Positions 47,892 through 59,724 of a stretch of 64,000 nt of DNA are shown here, piece after piece. Made by a program: the position numbers and the translations under genes. Below the pieces are notes generated by a model. That model was not told the origin of the DNA. It saw only the letters and a list, made by a program, of their open reading frames with translations, and did not search any database. The stretch is from contig NC_073302.1 in assembly GCF_027595985.1 (NCBI RefSeq), positions 219,873,854-219,937,853 on the forward strand, given 5' to 3'. Position 1 is the first letter of the stretch; every line of letters begins with the position of its first letter. This DNA comes from Sorex araneus. Its lineage: Eukaryota; Chordata; Mammalia; Eulipotyphla; Soricidae.

Positions 47892-47936
<45 letters not shown>

Positions 47937-48275
47937 ACTGAAGGCACTTGCTTCTCCCCTCCCTGAAAAGGCATCTCTAATAGTTTTAGGTCCATCCTGA
48001 AATTTTTCTACTTTGTTTTCTTTTCAATTCTGAGTTAAGGATCCAGAATTCATGTATGCTGTCTGGGACTCTCAACAATCCCATTTCTCTAGAAATTTCT
48101 GGTAGTCTGAAAAGTCTTACATTTTCAGAAAAAATGGGTTTTTAGGAAAGCTCTTAGAATCAAGGGATCTGAATCTTCACCTGACAGGTTCCAAAGATGA
48201 TCATCTGCTTATTTGTATTTCAATGTCATTTCAGGCTTCCAAATGAAAGTTAATATGCTCCTTCTATCTCTCCTT
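47314..48275. other. Unassigned sequence with a GT repeat
   Basis: No gene. A (GT)n microsatellite lies at about 47893-47935. Confidence 0.6.
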
Positions 48276-48279
48276 TTCT

Positions 48280-48450
48280 TTCATTTCTTTGGTGTTTTGA
48301 GAGGGTACACCTAGCTCACGGTTTCCTCCTAGATGTGTGCTCAGGGATCACTCTTGATGGTGTCCTCAAAGATCATATATTGTGTCAGAAATGGAACCTG
48401 GGTTGACCATGTGGAAGGCAAGTATCTTCCATACATCTCTTTGGACCTTC
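48280..48450 (-). mobile_element. SINE type I, old, minus
   Basis: Inverted body (tgtgctcagggatcactctt) and head (catctctttggacc). Confidence 0.65.
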
Positions 48451-49012
48451 ATTTTATTTTTTATTCACAAATCTTCACCCTAAATGAATGAGTTACACTT
48501 TAAAAATCATATTGAATGATAAGTCATTGGAATTGGATTATAAAACTCATATTACCAGTTGGTAAAGTAATGTAGGTGGGAAATAAAGATCAGACTAGAG
48601 ACAGTGATAGAAGATCTTGGGCACTTTGCTGGTGATAAGATACATTGAGTTTGTACATCAATGTCATAAACGTTAATCCTATTGTAATCATGTTACCTAA
48701 GCTATAATTTTAAAACTATAAAAATATTTTAAATATCACCTTCTTTAAATAACTATGAACTAGGTAAATTTTTATACTTTTCATTTGAAAATGATGGATA
48801 GGTATATTTTCTTTGGAAAGAGAGCAAATTTCTGTTTTAAGACAGAATAATGTAGGTACTTCCAAATAGTAAATGTATTACAGTTTAAGTTACTACTTGT
48901 CATTTATCTATTGTGAAAGTTTATATTTTTCTAGTAAAAAATAAGGAATCCACACATCCACACTGGTATTAGTAAATATTGCTGAAAAGATAATGGCGCT
49001 TACTCCTTGAAG

Positions 49013-49052
<40 letters not shown>

Positions 49053-49986
49053 CCCCCCCAAAAAAAAAGCCACTTTTTTTCTAGTCACTCAGTTCATTTC
49101 AAATACAAGGCACTCAATTTCCGCAGAAGTTTATCCCTGATTCCCCTCTGAAATTTTGTAACAGAATGCAACGAGATGAAACTGCACAGCAGAAGAGAGA
49201 AATAACCTAAATCTGTACCTGGGAACAGAGTTAGCCTGGGTATTTTCCTATCATTTCTTATGACTTTGTTTTGAAGTTTAAGTTATTTTTTAAGTGCAAA
49301 TTAGCAGTTTACCTTCTAATTACCTATTAGGTGCAAATTACCCAATACCTTCTGAATACTAATCTCAATTTTGTTATTTGGGTTCTTAGGCCCAACAATC
49401 CATATTTTTAATTGGAAATGCAATAGAAGTAAAATTATATGAAAATTTTAAAGCTCGAAACTTTATTGGCAGCTCTTATGTATAAATTGTCTTTTGCATT
49501 CCTCCAAGACATTATAGAATACCATTAAAAGGAAACTAATCCTTGAAATATAAATAATAGCATTCTGATCTGTGTTTACTTGAGAAAAGGCAAAAAATCA
49601 TTTGCACTTTGCAGAATTTCCCATGAGAAGTACAGTTATCAAATCAGTTTGCTAGGAAACTTTCTTTGACTTCTGTGTATAAAATCTTATTAGCCCTCAC
49701 TTTCGCCCAGGATATGCTGTTTTCAGAATATGTACTACAGAAAAGTGGTATAGAAACTCTTTCCAGACTTGGAAAGATTCATTTGCATGCAATTATACCT
49801 ATTTATTCTTGTATTAAATGTTGATTTTCTTCTCAAGAACCATTCAAAGTTATTTGGCAAGTAGATTTAGTACTAAGATTCCAAAAGATATCAGACTTCA
49901 ACCTTTTTCTAGTTTGACAAGGATAAACAAATCGATAAGGACAAACAAATCGATATTCTTATACCAACCTTCTTCTCCTTAACCTC
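48451..49986. other. Unassigned AT-rich sequence with a CA repeat
   Basis: No gene or named repeat apart from a (CA)n tract at about 49016-49050. Confidence 0.55.
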
Positions 49987-50308
49987 CCTCCTTCCTTCCT
50001 TCCTTCCTTCCTTCCTTCCTTCCTTCCTTCCTTCCTTCCTTCCTTCCTTCCTTCCTTCCTTCCTTCCTTCCTTCCTTCCTTCCTCCCTCCCTCCCTCCCT
50101 TCCTTCCCTCCCTCCTTCCCTCCTTCCTTCCTTCCTTCCTTCCCTCCCTCCCTCCCTCCCTCTCTCCTTCCTTCCCTCCTTCCCTCCTTCCTTCCTTCCT
50201 TCCTTCCTTCCTTCCTTCCTTCCTTCCTTCCTTCCTTCCTTCCTTCCTTCCTTCCTTCCTTCCTTCCTTCCTTCCTTCCTTCCTTCCTTCCTTCCTTCCT
50301 TCCTTCCT
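49987..50308. repeat. (CCTT)n microsatellite, ~320 bp
   Basis: Long ccttcctt array with ccct interruptions (50085-50175). It is the minus-strand counterpart of the GGAA array at 730. Confidence 0.98.
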
Positions 50309-50439
50309 GTTAAGTTTCTTAAAAGATTATGATATCAGAGTTATGCCCAGGAACCATCTGTGGTGCCACGTAAGCTCTTTTACTGGCCATGATCCAGAGA
50401 CTCATTAATAATCTCAAGAGAGATCAATAAGATTCAGAG

Positions 50440-51205
50440 ATTTTTCTGGACCTTGCGCAAGGCTGAATTTCTGGAGCACGCTGGAGGGGGGTGGGTGAGT
50501 CCAACACCCATCCAAACAGAGTCCAACAGCTGAAAACCTCCACACATGCTTCGGACAAGCCTCATTCTGAAATTAATCTGTTGAAAAACTCAGGTATGCG
50601 GATGTTCTCACTGAAATTTCCAGGCTTTCATGGACTTGGGAATGGGCTACCTCTCCCCATCTCCCTGTACTTCTGGAAGCCCTGATAGTCATTCACACAT
50701 CCCAAGCCACCCAGTTAAAAATTTAACTCCAGCTGAATCACCTGGAGTTAAAAATTCAAGACTTCTTTGAGCAACACCTCAAACTCTAACACTAATAAAT
50801 CAGGAGTAGCACTCCAGATTGAATGGGATGTTATGTAGAAGATATCCAATATCGATTAACAAAATATCAATACAGAAGGCTTAATCTGTGACAACATCTT
50901 AGTAATCTCCTATATAAAGGCTTAATAGCTCCATGGTGAGATGCAAAATCTTTACTAACTTACTTTCAAGGAAACATTTTTTGATCATTCTTTTAGCATA
51001 TTATAACAAGCAATATAAAATAAATTATTGAGGGCCTGCTATAGAGGCAAACTCAAGTGGTGGCTGGAAATATTGGAGAGAATGGTGGTGGGAAGGTGCA
51101 GTGGTGGTGGGACTGGTGTTGGTATATTGATTGTCCAACAAATCATCATGAACAACTTTGTAAACCTCAGTGTTTATATAACTATAAGGGGAAAATAAAA
51201 TTTAA
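50440..51205 (+). repeat. Family X copy 3
   Basis: Head gagtccaacagctgaaaacc, middle cacccagttaaaaatttaac, tail ggtggtgggactggtgttgg and atgaacaactttgtaaacct. The middle contains a short local repeat of the ctccagctgaatcacctgg block. Confidence 0.72.
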
Positions 51206-51295
51206 AAAATATGACTATGATATTCTTATCTCTTCTTTATTGTTTATCTCTACTAGAACTTTTAATTCTACTTTCACCACTGGATAAAACAGCTC

Positions 51296-51475
51296 TTTTT
51301 TGTTGTTGTCTTTAGGTCATATATAGTGGTGCTCAGGTTTTATTTCTGTCTCTGAGTTCAGGAATCACTTCTAGCAGGGCTCAAGGGACCACATTTGGTG
51401 CTGGGAAATGAACTTAGGCCTACTATATTCAAGCCAAGTGTCCTCTACCCTCTGTACTTTCTCTCTGTCCCCTAA
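51296..51475 (-). mobile_element. SINE type I, old, minus
   Basis: T-rich start, aggaatcacttctagcaggg body and a head ending near ctctctgtcccc. Confidence 0.7.
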
Positions 51476-51637
51476 AAATGCACTTTTCTAAAGGCATTAG
51501 ACTTCTAGTAACCAACTAAAATAAATAGATCTTGACACCTCACCCCCTGCCACACCCCAGGGCACTCCATAACACTCTTGTGAACTTCCCCTTCTTAGGA
51601 TCTTCACATCTTTTGTTGTGACATCTTTTAATTGTCT

Positions 51638-51812
51638 TGGGTTTTGTTTGTTTCTTTGTGGACCATAACTAGCAGAGCTGAGGTGACTCCTGCTCTGTGT
51701 CTGGGGATCACTCCCGGTGGAGGTCAGGGGACTGTGCTTTACTGGGAATTAAGCTCAAGTTTCCTTCACGCAGAGCATGCACTCCAGAACTTGAGTCATT
51801 TCACTGGCCCTG
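51638..51812 (-). mobile_element. SINE type I, old, minus
   Basis: ttgggttttgtttgtttctt tail, gggatcactcccggtggagg body and tcatttcactggccc head. Confidence 0.7.
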
Positions 51813-51858
51813 ATTTCCCGCTTCTATGATTCAAGAGGAATTCTTCAAATATTCTTAT

Positions 51859-52743
51859 GAGAATTTCTTTTTTTAAAAAAATTTTATTGAATCACTGTGA
51901 AAAAAGTTACAAAGCTTTCAGGTTTAAGTCTCAGTCATATAATGATTAAACCCCCATCCCTTCACCAGTACACATGTCCCACCACCAAGAACCCCAATAT
52001 ACCCTCCTCCCACCCCTACCCCCCACCTGAGTGGCTAAAGATCTTCACTTTATTCTCTCTACACTTTGAATACATTCAATATTTCAACAGAGAACTCACT
52101 ATTATTATTTGAAAATTTCCCCCAACAATCAAACCTGCTGAAAAGGCATCATTTGATAATTTGTTTTCCATTGCTGAGAATGAAGATTATATGAGCTCAT
52201 TATATAGATTATATGAGATTTTGATTATATAGATTATATGAGGTTTTGGATTTCTGATATTTTAGCTCAGTTCACAGTCTAGATGCATTTCTGTAAGAAG
52301 CCGCTGGGTGCTAAACTGGGTTAGAAGACCTCTCGGATCATAGTCTCTAAGGAGCAGAGCGTCCGTTTTGTGTGTGGCTGCTCCGGATCTCATCTGGGTG
52401 GAGAGTGTGCCGGTAACACCCCCATCCCATGATCTCCTGCGCACCACATCACTGCAAACTCATACCTCTGGGTTGGGAGTTCTAGAAGATGGCGGACGCC
52501 ACGTGGGCGCCACTGCTGCCACTGACATCTCCCTCGCAGAAAGACAGGGTAGAGAGAGAAAATCCTTTTCCCTCCCTGGGCGGCATGGGGTTGTAGCTCA
52601 GTTCACAGTCTAGATGCATTTCTATTAGAAGCCGCTGGGTGCCAAAATGGGTTAGGAGACCTCCCGGATCATAGTCTTTAAGGAGCAGAGAGGTAGTTTC
52701 GTGCGCGGCAGCTCCGGATCTCATCTGGCGAGGATTTCTTTTT
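51859..52743 (-). mobile_element. L1 3' end joined to tandem promoter-like monomers
   Basis: The left part (about 51873-52080) is minus-oriented L1 3' UTR from a T/A-rich tract (attttattgaatcactgtg). After about 180 bp of AT-rich sequence comes a 331-bp-period tandem repeat: unit one from 52263, unit two from 52594 to 52730, cut short. It is GC-rich and contains aagatggcggacgcc. A direct repeat, gagaatttcttttt (51859-51872) versus gaggatttcttttt (52730-52743), brackets the whole and looks like a TSD. The simplest reading is one insertion of an L1-like RNA holding 5' UTR monomers and the 3' UTR but no coding region. That the monomers are the shrew L1 promoter is an inference from position and the YY1-like aagatgg. 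Confidence 0.6.
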
Positions 52744-52949
52744 ATGAGAATTTTTAAGGAAAATGAAACAAGACTTCTTGTGCATTTGTTTCTTATTGAT
52801 GCCTACATTATCAGAGAGACAATGTATATGCCTAGACCTGGAGTCTGCATTCTTAATTTCAATTAAAACTTTTTAATCAATTTACTTTAATCTTAATATT
52901 TAAAAAGTTTTTAGCTACTATGATTTGTAATGCTGTTAATGATGGAGTT

Positions 52950-54310
52950 CCATGTATACAATGCTTCCCCCTCTTTCTATTCAGGGACCATCAATATACA
53001 ATAAAACTTTAAATGAATGTGTTGTATGGATGGATGTATTTTGGCAAGTGTTAACATCAATACAACTACCACATTAATCACTATCTAGGACATTTCCATC
53101 ACCCCTGGAATTCCCTGTGTCCTCACCACTAAATCAACTCAGAGCAATCAGAGTCCTGATTTCTATCACTCATTAGCTTCGCCTGTGTGTGGTTTCTTTA
53201 ACTCAAATTAATTTAATAGAATTCGTTTGTGCTGTGTATACCGGAACTCCACACCTTTTCATTGACAGTTCATATTCCCCTGCTTAATTATACCATGATT
53301 TCTTGAAAAAAGTTAATCATTGAAACAACATCAGTATGCAAGAGCATAAATATTTTGGAATAAGGTGTTATCACAGTAGCACTGTAGCACTGCCGTCCCA
53401 TTGTTCATCGATTTGCTTGAGCGGGCACCAGTTGTGAGACTTGTTTGCCTTGCATGTGGCTGACTTGGATTCGATTCCTCCATCCCTCTTGGAGATCCTG
53501 GCAAGCTACTGAGAGTATCTTGTCCGCACGGCAGAGCCTGCAAGCTTCCTGTGGCGTATTGGATAAGCCCAAAACAGTCACAACAAGTTACCACAGTACA
53601 CCCAGCTAATAGTAGCTAATAGTGAATGTAAATGTGCACATATACTGTCTCCTTGAACAGGTATTTTCTGTTCCTGGAGTGGTTTCTTAAGGGTGCGATA
53701 TCAGGGTCTTATGGCAGTTTTATTTTAAATATTTTGAGAAATCTCCACCCTTTTCTTGTTGAGGCTGACTCAGTGTATTTTCTTACAAGCAGTTAGAGTG
53801 TTCTTTCTTCACGTCTCCCAACACTTGTTTCTGATATTTTGAACCATGATTTGTTATGTATTTCTGGAAATTTAAGTTGTTTCTAATTTTGGCTTATTGT
53901 GACTTTAGCAAATTAACATTCCTATACAATCTTTCTCATGAGCATAGATTTGCTTTTGGCATAAACACCTAGAAAGGGAATTACTATAATTAACATAAGA
54001 AACTGCTCAATGATTATCCGACCATGTATTGGTATCGCCTGCAGCATTTGGTATTAACATTTCAATTTCCATCATCTTAATGTATGTTAAATGGTGTTTC
54101 ACCGTGGCTCTAACTTTCATTTTCTTGTTTAATGATATTGAGAACTATGCTTATTGGCATTTGTATCATCCTTTTATGTGAAACATCCCAAGTTTGTATC
54201 CATTTGAGAAGTTAATTGCCTTTTTATGATGAATTTGAAGATATTCCTTAGGTTTTCTGAATTTGTTGATATTGATTTTCCCCCATCTTTGGTTTATCTT
54301 TTTGTTCTTA
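52950..54310 (-). mobile_element. Ancient L1 (L1M type) fragment, minus
   Basis: This is a strongly diverged mammalian-wide L1 3' region in minus orientation. Recognisable landmarks are the gacatttccatcacccc block near 53090, cctgatttctatcactcatt near 53155, and attttggcttattgtgac with the following ORF2 C-terminal antisense near 53890-54010. It is interrupted at 53367-53598 by an RTE-tailed SINE. Confidence 0.7.
53367..53598. mobile_element. RTE-tailed SINE (type II) with internal inversion
   Basis: The left part (53379 to about 53441) is the RTE-type 3' end in minus orientation (catcgatttgcttgagcggg, caccagttgtgagacttg). From about 53442 the sequence flips to plus and shows the SINE head and RTE 5' leader (gattcgattcctcc to aagcccaaaacagtcac). 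The TSD is gttatcacagta (53367-53378) and gttaccacagta (53587-53598). The two arms meet at adjacent positions of the SINE, the signature of twin priming. Confidence 0.85.
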
Positions 54311-57059
54311 ATAATGTGTTTTAAACTTTTATGCTGGAAGTAGAGGGAAGGTTATCAAGAATCAACTAGATAACCAGGCAGTCCAGTTCATTGGGCCATT
54401 TGAATCTCATCCACTGGAAAGGAAGCAGTCACCATAGATAATGGGATGTCTAGGCTGAGGAAAAGGAAATTGTGAAAGACAAAAAAGGATTCCCAGCGTG
54501 ACAGCTTCCTTTTTGACCCCACACAAAAATGTCGGCTTCTCTTTGACCCCTCCCTGGTGTTGGGGCAGATGGCAGGAAGGTAGCACCGCTCACCCACACG
54601 GCATGTGGCCAGAACACTGCTGGCTCTAGCTCACAAGAGGCTCAGGGACCCTTACAGAGCTGCAAGCACCAGCAAAGGGCCACTGGGTAGTGTTCCACCA
54701 CTGACCTCAGACGTGGACTCCAACACAGAGGAGTATAGTGAGGAAGAGGACCAAGTCACATGCACTGGAGGCAGTGGGCAGCAAAAGGACAGGACTGGGA
54801 AGTGGTACAATGGACTGGGGCAGTGAGGGGATAGAAATGATGTCATGCTCCAGTAAAGAGACAGAGACCTAGAATTTGGGGAGGGGCCTTAGAACCACCT
54901 ACGGTATAGTAAATTAGACCTTCAGAAGCATCTTGAGTTTTGTATATAAATCGTTCCTGCACTATGCAAGGACCCACAAAATCAGGAAGAAATCCATGTT
55001 TATGGTGACAGAGAGCAGAACTTTGTCATTGATCATTTTTCTTTTCTTTAGACCTTTTTGAAAATGTGTAGAAACTCTTCCTGGGAAGCGGTTCAGCCCT
55101 GTCTCTGTAAATGATTGACATCATAGAACATGGTGACCACAGATATTCTTGCTCTTTTTACTTTACTAGGTTGGGAACAATTTGAAAATAGGAGCTGTGT
55201 TTTCTGTAGTTTTATAGTGAGTGACATGCTGGCAAGTAGCAGGTACCCCCAAATAAATATATGGACCTACTGGAAATTGAAAGTAAATTTTATCAATTAA
55301 CATCTATGTCATTGTTCTCCCTAAAAACAAGATAAATTCTATTTTACCTTTCAAACTTAACTAAAAACTGCAAGAGGCTGTGAAAAACAAGCTTCCTAGG
55401 GCCCTTAATATACATCAATAAGTGAATAATTTGGATTTGAATAATCTTTGAATAATTTTCGTAAATTTTGTCGTCATTCTTAAAATATTTCATAAATTTT
55501 TATTTTGTAAGTTTAAAAAATTTCATTTAATTAAAAAATTTTTATTGTAGTCTGGTAGCATGATCATAATGGGGTTAATGTTACTCAGTATAACACAGAG
55601 TGAGATCATCTGGAATTTGTCATCTACCCTCTTACTTCACTTTACATGAATCCTTCTTTATTTGAAAGATATTATCTGTAATTCTAAGTAAATCAGATGC
55701 TCCTCATGAAATATGCTTACATTTGAACAACAATAAAAAACAAACAAAACATGGATAGATTTAAGGGTCTGCATTTGACTTTATCATGTCAGATTGATGA
55801 AGTTTTTATTCAACTGAAGTGCGCTAACGAAATGTCTAAGGGAATGTAGATTATACAAAAACAACAATACCATCATCAAGTCTGTCTGAGAAGTTAGACC
55901 TTCCTGGATTCCATAGAGAACTCCAAGGAGATAATGTACGCCAAGGAGTCTGATAGGAAGGTGCAGTGAAAAGTTTTTATGAAAAGCACCAGCAATATAC
56001 GAAAGATGATGGGCTAATTGAGGAAACAAAGTGTAATCTTCTCGCTGCAGGAAGCCCCAGAGTGGAGGAACCCCTGCTTGGTGGACAATGAGGCACAATC
56101 AAGTGATATTCAGCACATTATGAATTAAGCACTGGAGAACAGGGTGACTTTCTCCCTAGCAGCAAAACCTTAGAAAGGGCAGAATTTTATTGGCCATGTT
56201 TTATATTATTCTTTCAGAGAAGCACAACCCCTCACCCTGGATGATTAAAAGTACTATTACGATATTCAAGTATCCTATTCTGATATTTAAATCAAATGAA
56301 TAGATATAGAGAGAGAACAGAAAGCATAGCCAAGTGCATAAATAGCCATAGCATTCAATTTCCACACAGCAAGATAAATATTTTTAAAAAAGTAAAATTA
56401 AAGTTTTAAGGATTTTCTGCAGTAACTCAGCATTAAGGTCCAATTAAAAAATAAGCAAGATATTATCCAGTATGCAATCTTTGCTCCTAAAAGAATTAGT
56501 TCTGTTATGGGGTCATAAAAGGGTCCAAATCTTTGTGTTATAGTCAAGCTGTTATGCTAGGGTCAGGAGTGTGAGATAATCTTTTGTAATGGCTAGAGTC
56601 CCTGAAAGAGAATGGTGTGAAATTACCCTGTCACAGAATCATCGAAGAAAAGCAGCATCTTATAGGGGCTGAGGGGACAGTGTGTGACAACTCTGTGACC
56701 ATCCAGGAAAGCGTTGGCTCAGATATCTCCTGAACTCTAGCTGGCCTATTCTTACACTGAATTGGGCCATATTCTCAACATTAAATTTAAAAAACACTTG
56801 TAATTTTTCTCATAAAAATTTGGCTGTGACTGAGGTGCAGTAAAGAGGAAGTTATTAAAATTCTAAAGGACTGAAATGAAAAAGTTAGAATATTTAGTGG
56901 CTCCTGTTCCTGGGACAATTAGCAACTGCATGTGTAATGAGTGAGTCACCGGGAAGCTTTTAAAGGAAAAGGAATATTTACAGGATGTTTGGAGTTGAAA
57001 GGCTATATTTAGGAAATTAAAGAAACAAGACATAACTGAGTGAACATTCTATAACTCAT
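54311..57059. other. Unassigned flank downstream of LHFPL6
   Basis: No gene recognised in about 2.7 kb. The open frame 54605-54826 (plus; acidic SEEEDQ stretch) and the one at 55784-56098 (minus) have no family I know and no splice context. This stretch lacks the young SINEs common elsewhere. Confidence 0.45.
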
Positions 57060-58032
57060 TTAGCTATTGATCAAAGAGAGAATTTATTCACAGAGCTTTT
57101 CAAATACAAACAAAAATATCACTTTTTAATTCTTTACAAAATTAATATTGAACAAGTGTGGCACAACACAGTACAATAATGGACAAAAGAAAACAAGACC
57201 TAATGATGGCAAAGTGTCTCTTATTATTCGTTTATTTTCAGCTGTGCTCTCTCCTAAGAGTGGACAGGAAGCTGACTCTTAACTTCATAAGAATATCATT
57301 GCAGAAGCTACTCAGAGAAATATTGCATATCTTGAATAATATGGAACTATAAAAGCTTAACTCTAAAAGTCTGCATAAACACTGACGACAAGTTATGTAG
57401 GATATACAAAATACTGATAGAGTGGCATATTGGTCCATTTATTAGGTTTAATGTATGCTTTATAATAATACTGTATTTTAAATGTATATTAAAAAGAAAA
57501 CTGGAGTAATGTGCCACAACACTCTCGTGCACTCTGTGGGGTGATTTCTGCTTGTGCATGGACATGTGTGAAGATGCAGACATTGGCATGTGCTCATGTG
57601 CTTTCAGAAGTGCCGTGGCCTGGGGGTTTCCTGCCTCCCAACATAATACTGTATCTACTAGCCCTTTGAGTCTTCTCTGAGTCCCCATGTTCAAACAAAG
57701 CCCCATCAAACCCCCAGTTTGCATACATAAATTTGTTTTGCATGTGTATGTGTTCTACACGAATAATACTCTATGGAAGAAAAACACTCAGCATCCTGCA
57801 ATACTTTCAGACTTGGGTCCATTTTTCTTGAGTACTTCATGCCCTCCTTCTCTTTCCTGAAACTCTGAAATTCTTGCAGAACACAACTACATTACGTAGC
57901 ATTGTGGAATCCACTGGGTTTCCTCTCAATTGCACGGTATGGATAGAGCCACGATTCCTCCTCCTGAAAGCTGCTGGGTGTCCCGTCCCTCCGAGCCCTC
58001 CAGGTCCTCTTCTCTGTGGCAGGTGGCTCCGG
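57060..58032 (-). other. LHFPL6 3' UTR (3' limit uncertain)
   Basis: This is the non-repetitive sequence directly after the LHFPL6 stop codon on the minus strand. Three AATAAA hexamers on that strand could end the transcript: 57443-57438, 57236-57231 and 57088-57083. They would give 3' UTRs of roughly 0.6, 0.8 and 0.95 kb. I recognised no interspersed repeat inside it, unlike most of the window, which fits retained mRNA sequence. Which signal is used cannot be told from sequence alone. Confidence 0.5.
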
Positions 58033-58192
<160 letters not shown>

Positions 58193-58864
58193 GGTGGTTT
58201 AACAGGAGCTCTGTGATGTCTTAGAGTGAGTTCCGAGTGAAATTGAAGTACCCATTAGAAAAGTGGCACACCCACTTGAATGGAACGGAAACGTGCCGGA
58301 ACACTTATTCGAAGTCTGAGGAAAGCCAGAGTGATTCTATGCATTTCTGCAGGCTCTCAAGGCTCATGCCTCCTCCTAGCTAAGAAGCCTGTCTTCCTCC
58401 AACAGTGCTCAGAGCCCTGTCTAAGGAAGAGGGAGCATGACAGGGCAGCAACCAGGTTAACAGAGAATGAAATAGAGTTTTACTTAAATAACACAAATCA
58501 ATACATTTGTTTTAAATTTCAAAACATAGATAGCCCTGCAACGCTGTTACTGTAAGGAGGAAATCCAAGTAGCAATGCTGAAGCAAATCTGGCTATTTAC
58601 AAATAATTGCCAAATGACTCATCTGAATTGGGGAACAAAAAAATTTCTTGATTCTCCTGGTCAATACTAACCTTTAGTGTATAAACATCATGTAAATGAG
58701 AACACAATAACATGCCTTAAATTGGTCCTGGTTTCTCAGAGTTGGAAATGAATATATATTAATTAATTAATATTAATTAATACAACATATATTAATTATA
58801 TAATAATTCAAAACAAATTAACAATGAAAAGTAGGAAGAGCAATATAAATTTCTGTAAGAGCCA

Positions 58865-58915
58865 ACTTCAAAGCAAGAAATGGTGATTCACTAATAAAAA
58901 TTTAAGAAAAAAAAT
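58865..58915 (+). mobile_element. Short L1 3' terminus
   Basis: atggtgattcactaataaaa with an A-rich tail: only the final ~40 bp of an L1. Confidence 0.6.
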
Positions 58916-58919
58916 AGAA

Positions 58920-59187
58920 TAGAGAAACACAATGATAAAGTCAATTCTCCAAGGAGACACACTAACCCTTGACATGCATGTGCCAAGCAACAACAAATCA
59001 AACTGAGGCTAAACATACTCTAAGAGTCCTTTATGAGATGGTGAAACTAAAGACTTTTTAGTCTCGGAAAAAGGATATGTCCAGCAAAATCAAAACGAGT
59101 ATAATAAACTCAACAGCAACATCAACCAATGGAATATAATTAACATCTATAGACTACATCCCGAAACAGTTGAATATGAACAGTTAT
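58920..59187 (+). mobile_element. Old L1 ORF2 endonuclease-region fragment, left part
   Basis: gataaagtcaattctccaag, ttgacatgcatgtgccaagc and acatctatagactacatccc follow L1 ORF2 order. SINEs at 59188-59718 interrupt it and it resumes at about 59725. Confidence 0.65.
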
Positions 59188-59371
59188 TATTTGTTTTTTG
59201 GTTTTTTGCTTTTTTGGGTCACACCCATCGATGCACAAGGGGTCACTCCTGGCTCTGCACTCAGGAATTACTCCAGGCGGTGCTCGGGGGACCATAAGGG
59301 ATGTTGGGAATCAAACCCGAACCGGCTTCGGGCAAGGCAAATGCTCTATCTGCTATGCTATCGCTCCAGCC
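59188..59371 (-). mobile_element. SINE type I, minus
   Basis: tttgcttttttgggtcacac start, full body, and a well-kept head ending gctatcgctccagccc. Confidence 0.92.
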
Positions 59372-59379
59372 CGTTTGTC

Positions 59380-59530
59380 TGATTTTTGAGTCAAGGCTCA
59401 AGGCTTACTCCTAGCTCTGTGCTCAGAGATCATTTCTGACAGTGCTTGGGGGACTAAACAAAGTGCAGGGACTCAAACCCAGGAAGGCCAGGCAAGATAA
59501 ATTACCTTTCCTGCTGTCATACTATTTCTA
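59380..59530 (-). mobile_element. SINE type I, old, minus
   Basis: cttactcctagctctgtgct body and cctgctgtcatactatttct head; diverged. Confidence 0.65.
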
Positions 59531-59550
59531 AATTTGGCCACCAAATTGTC

Positions 59551-59718
59551 TTTTTTTTTCTTTGTTTTTTTTTAGTTTTTTTGGGACCACACCCAGCTGT
59601 TAACAGGGTTTATTTCTGGTTCTGTACTCAGGGATCACTCTGGGTCCATAAGCAGTGCTGGAACCTGGGTTGCCCATGCAAAACAAACACCTTACGTGCT
59701 GTCCTATCTCTCTGGCCC
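59551..59718 (-). mobile_element. SINE type I, minus
   Basis: T-rich tail, gggaccacacccagctgtta body and head ending atctctctggccc. Confidence 0.8.
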
Positions 59719-59724
59719 TGATAG

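Noticed and set aside
54605..54826. 73-aa open frame with acidic stretch
   Set aside because: No recognisable family, no splice context, and the reverse strand is also open; probably chance in GC-richer DNA.
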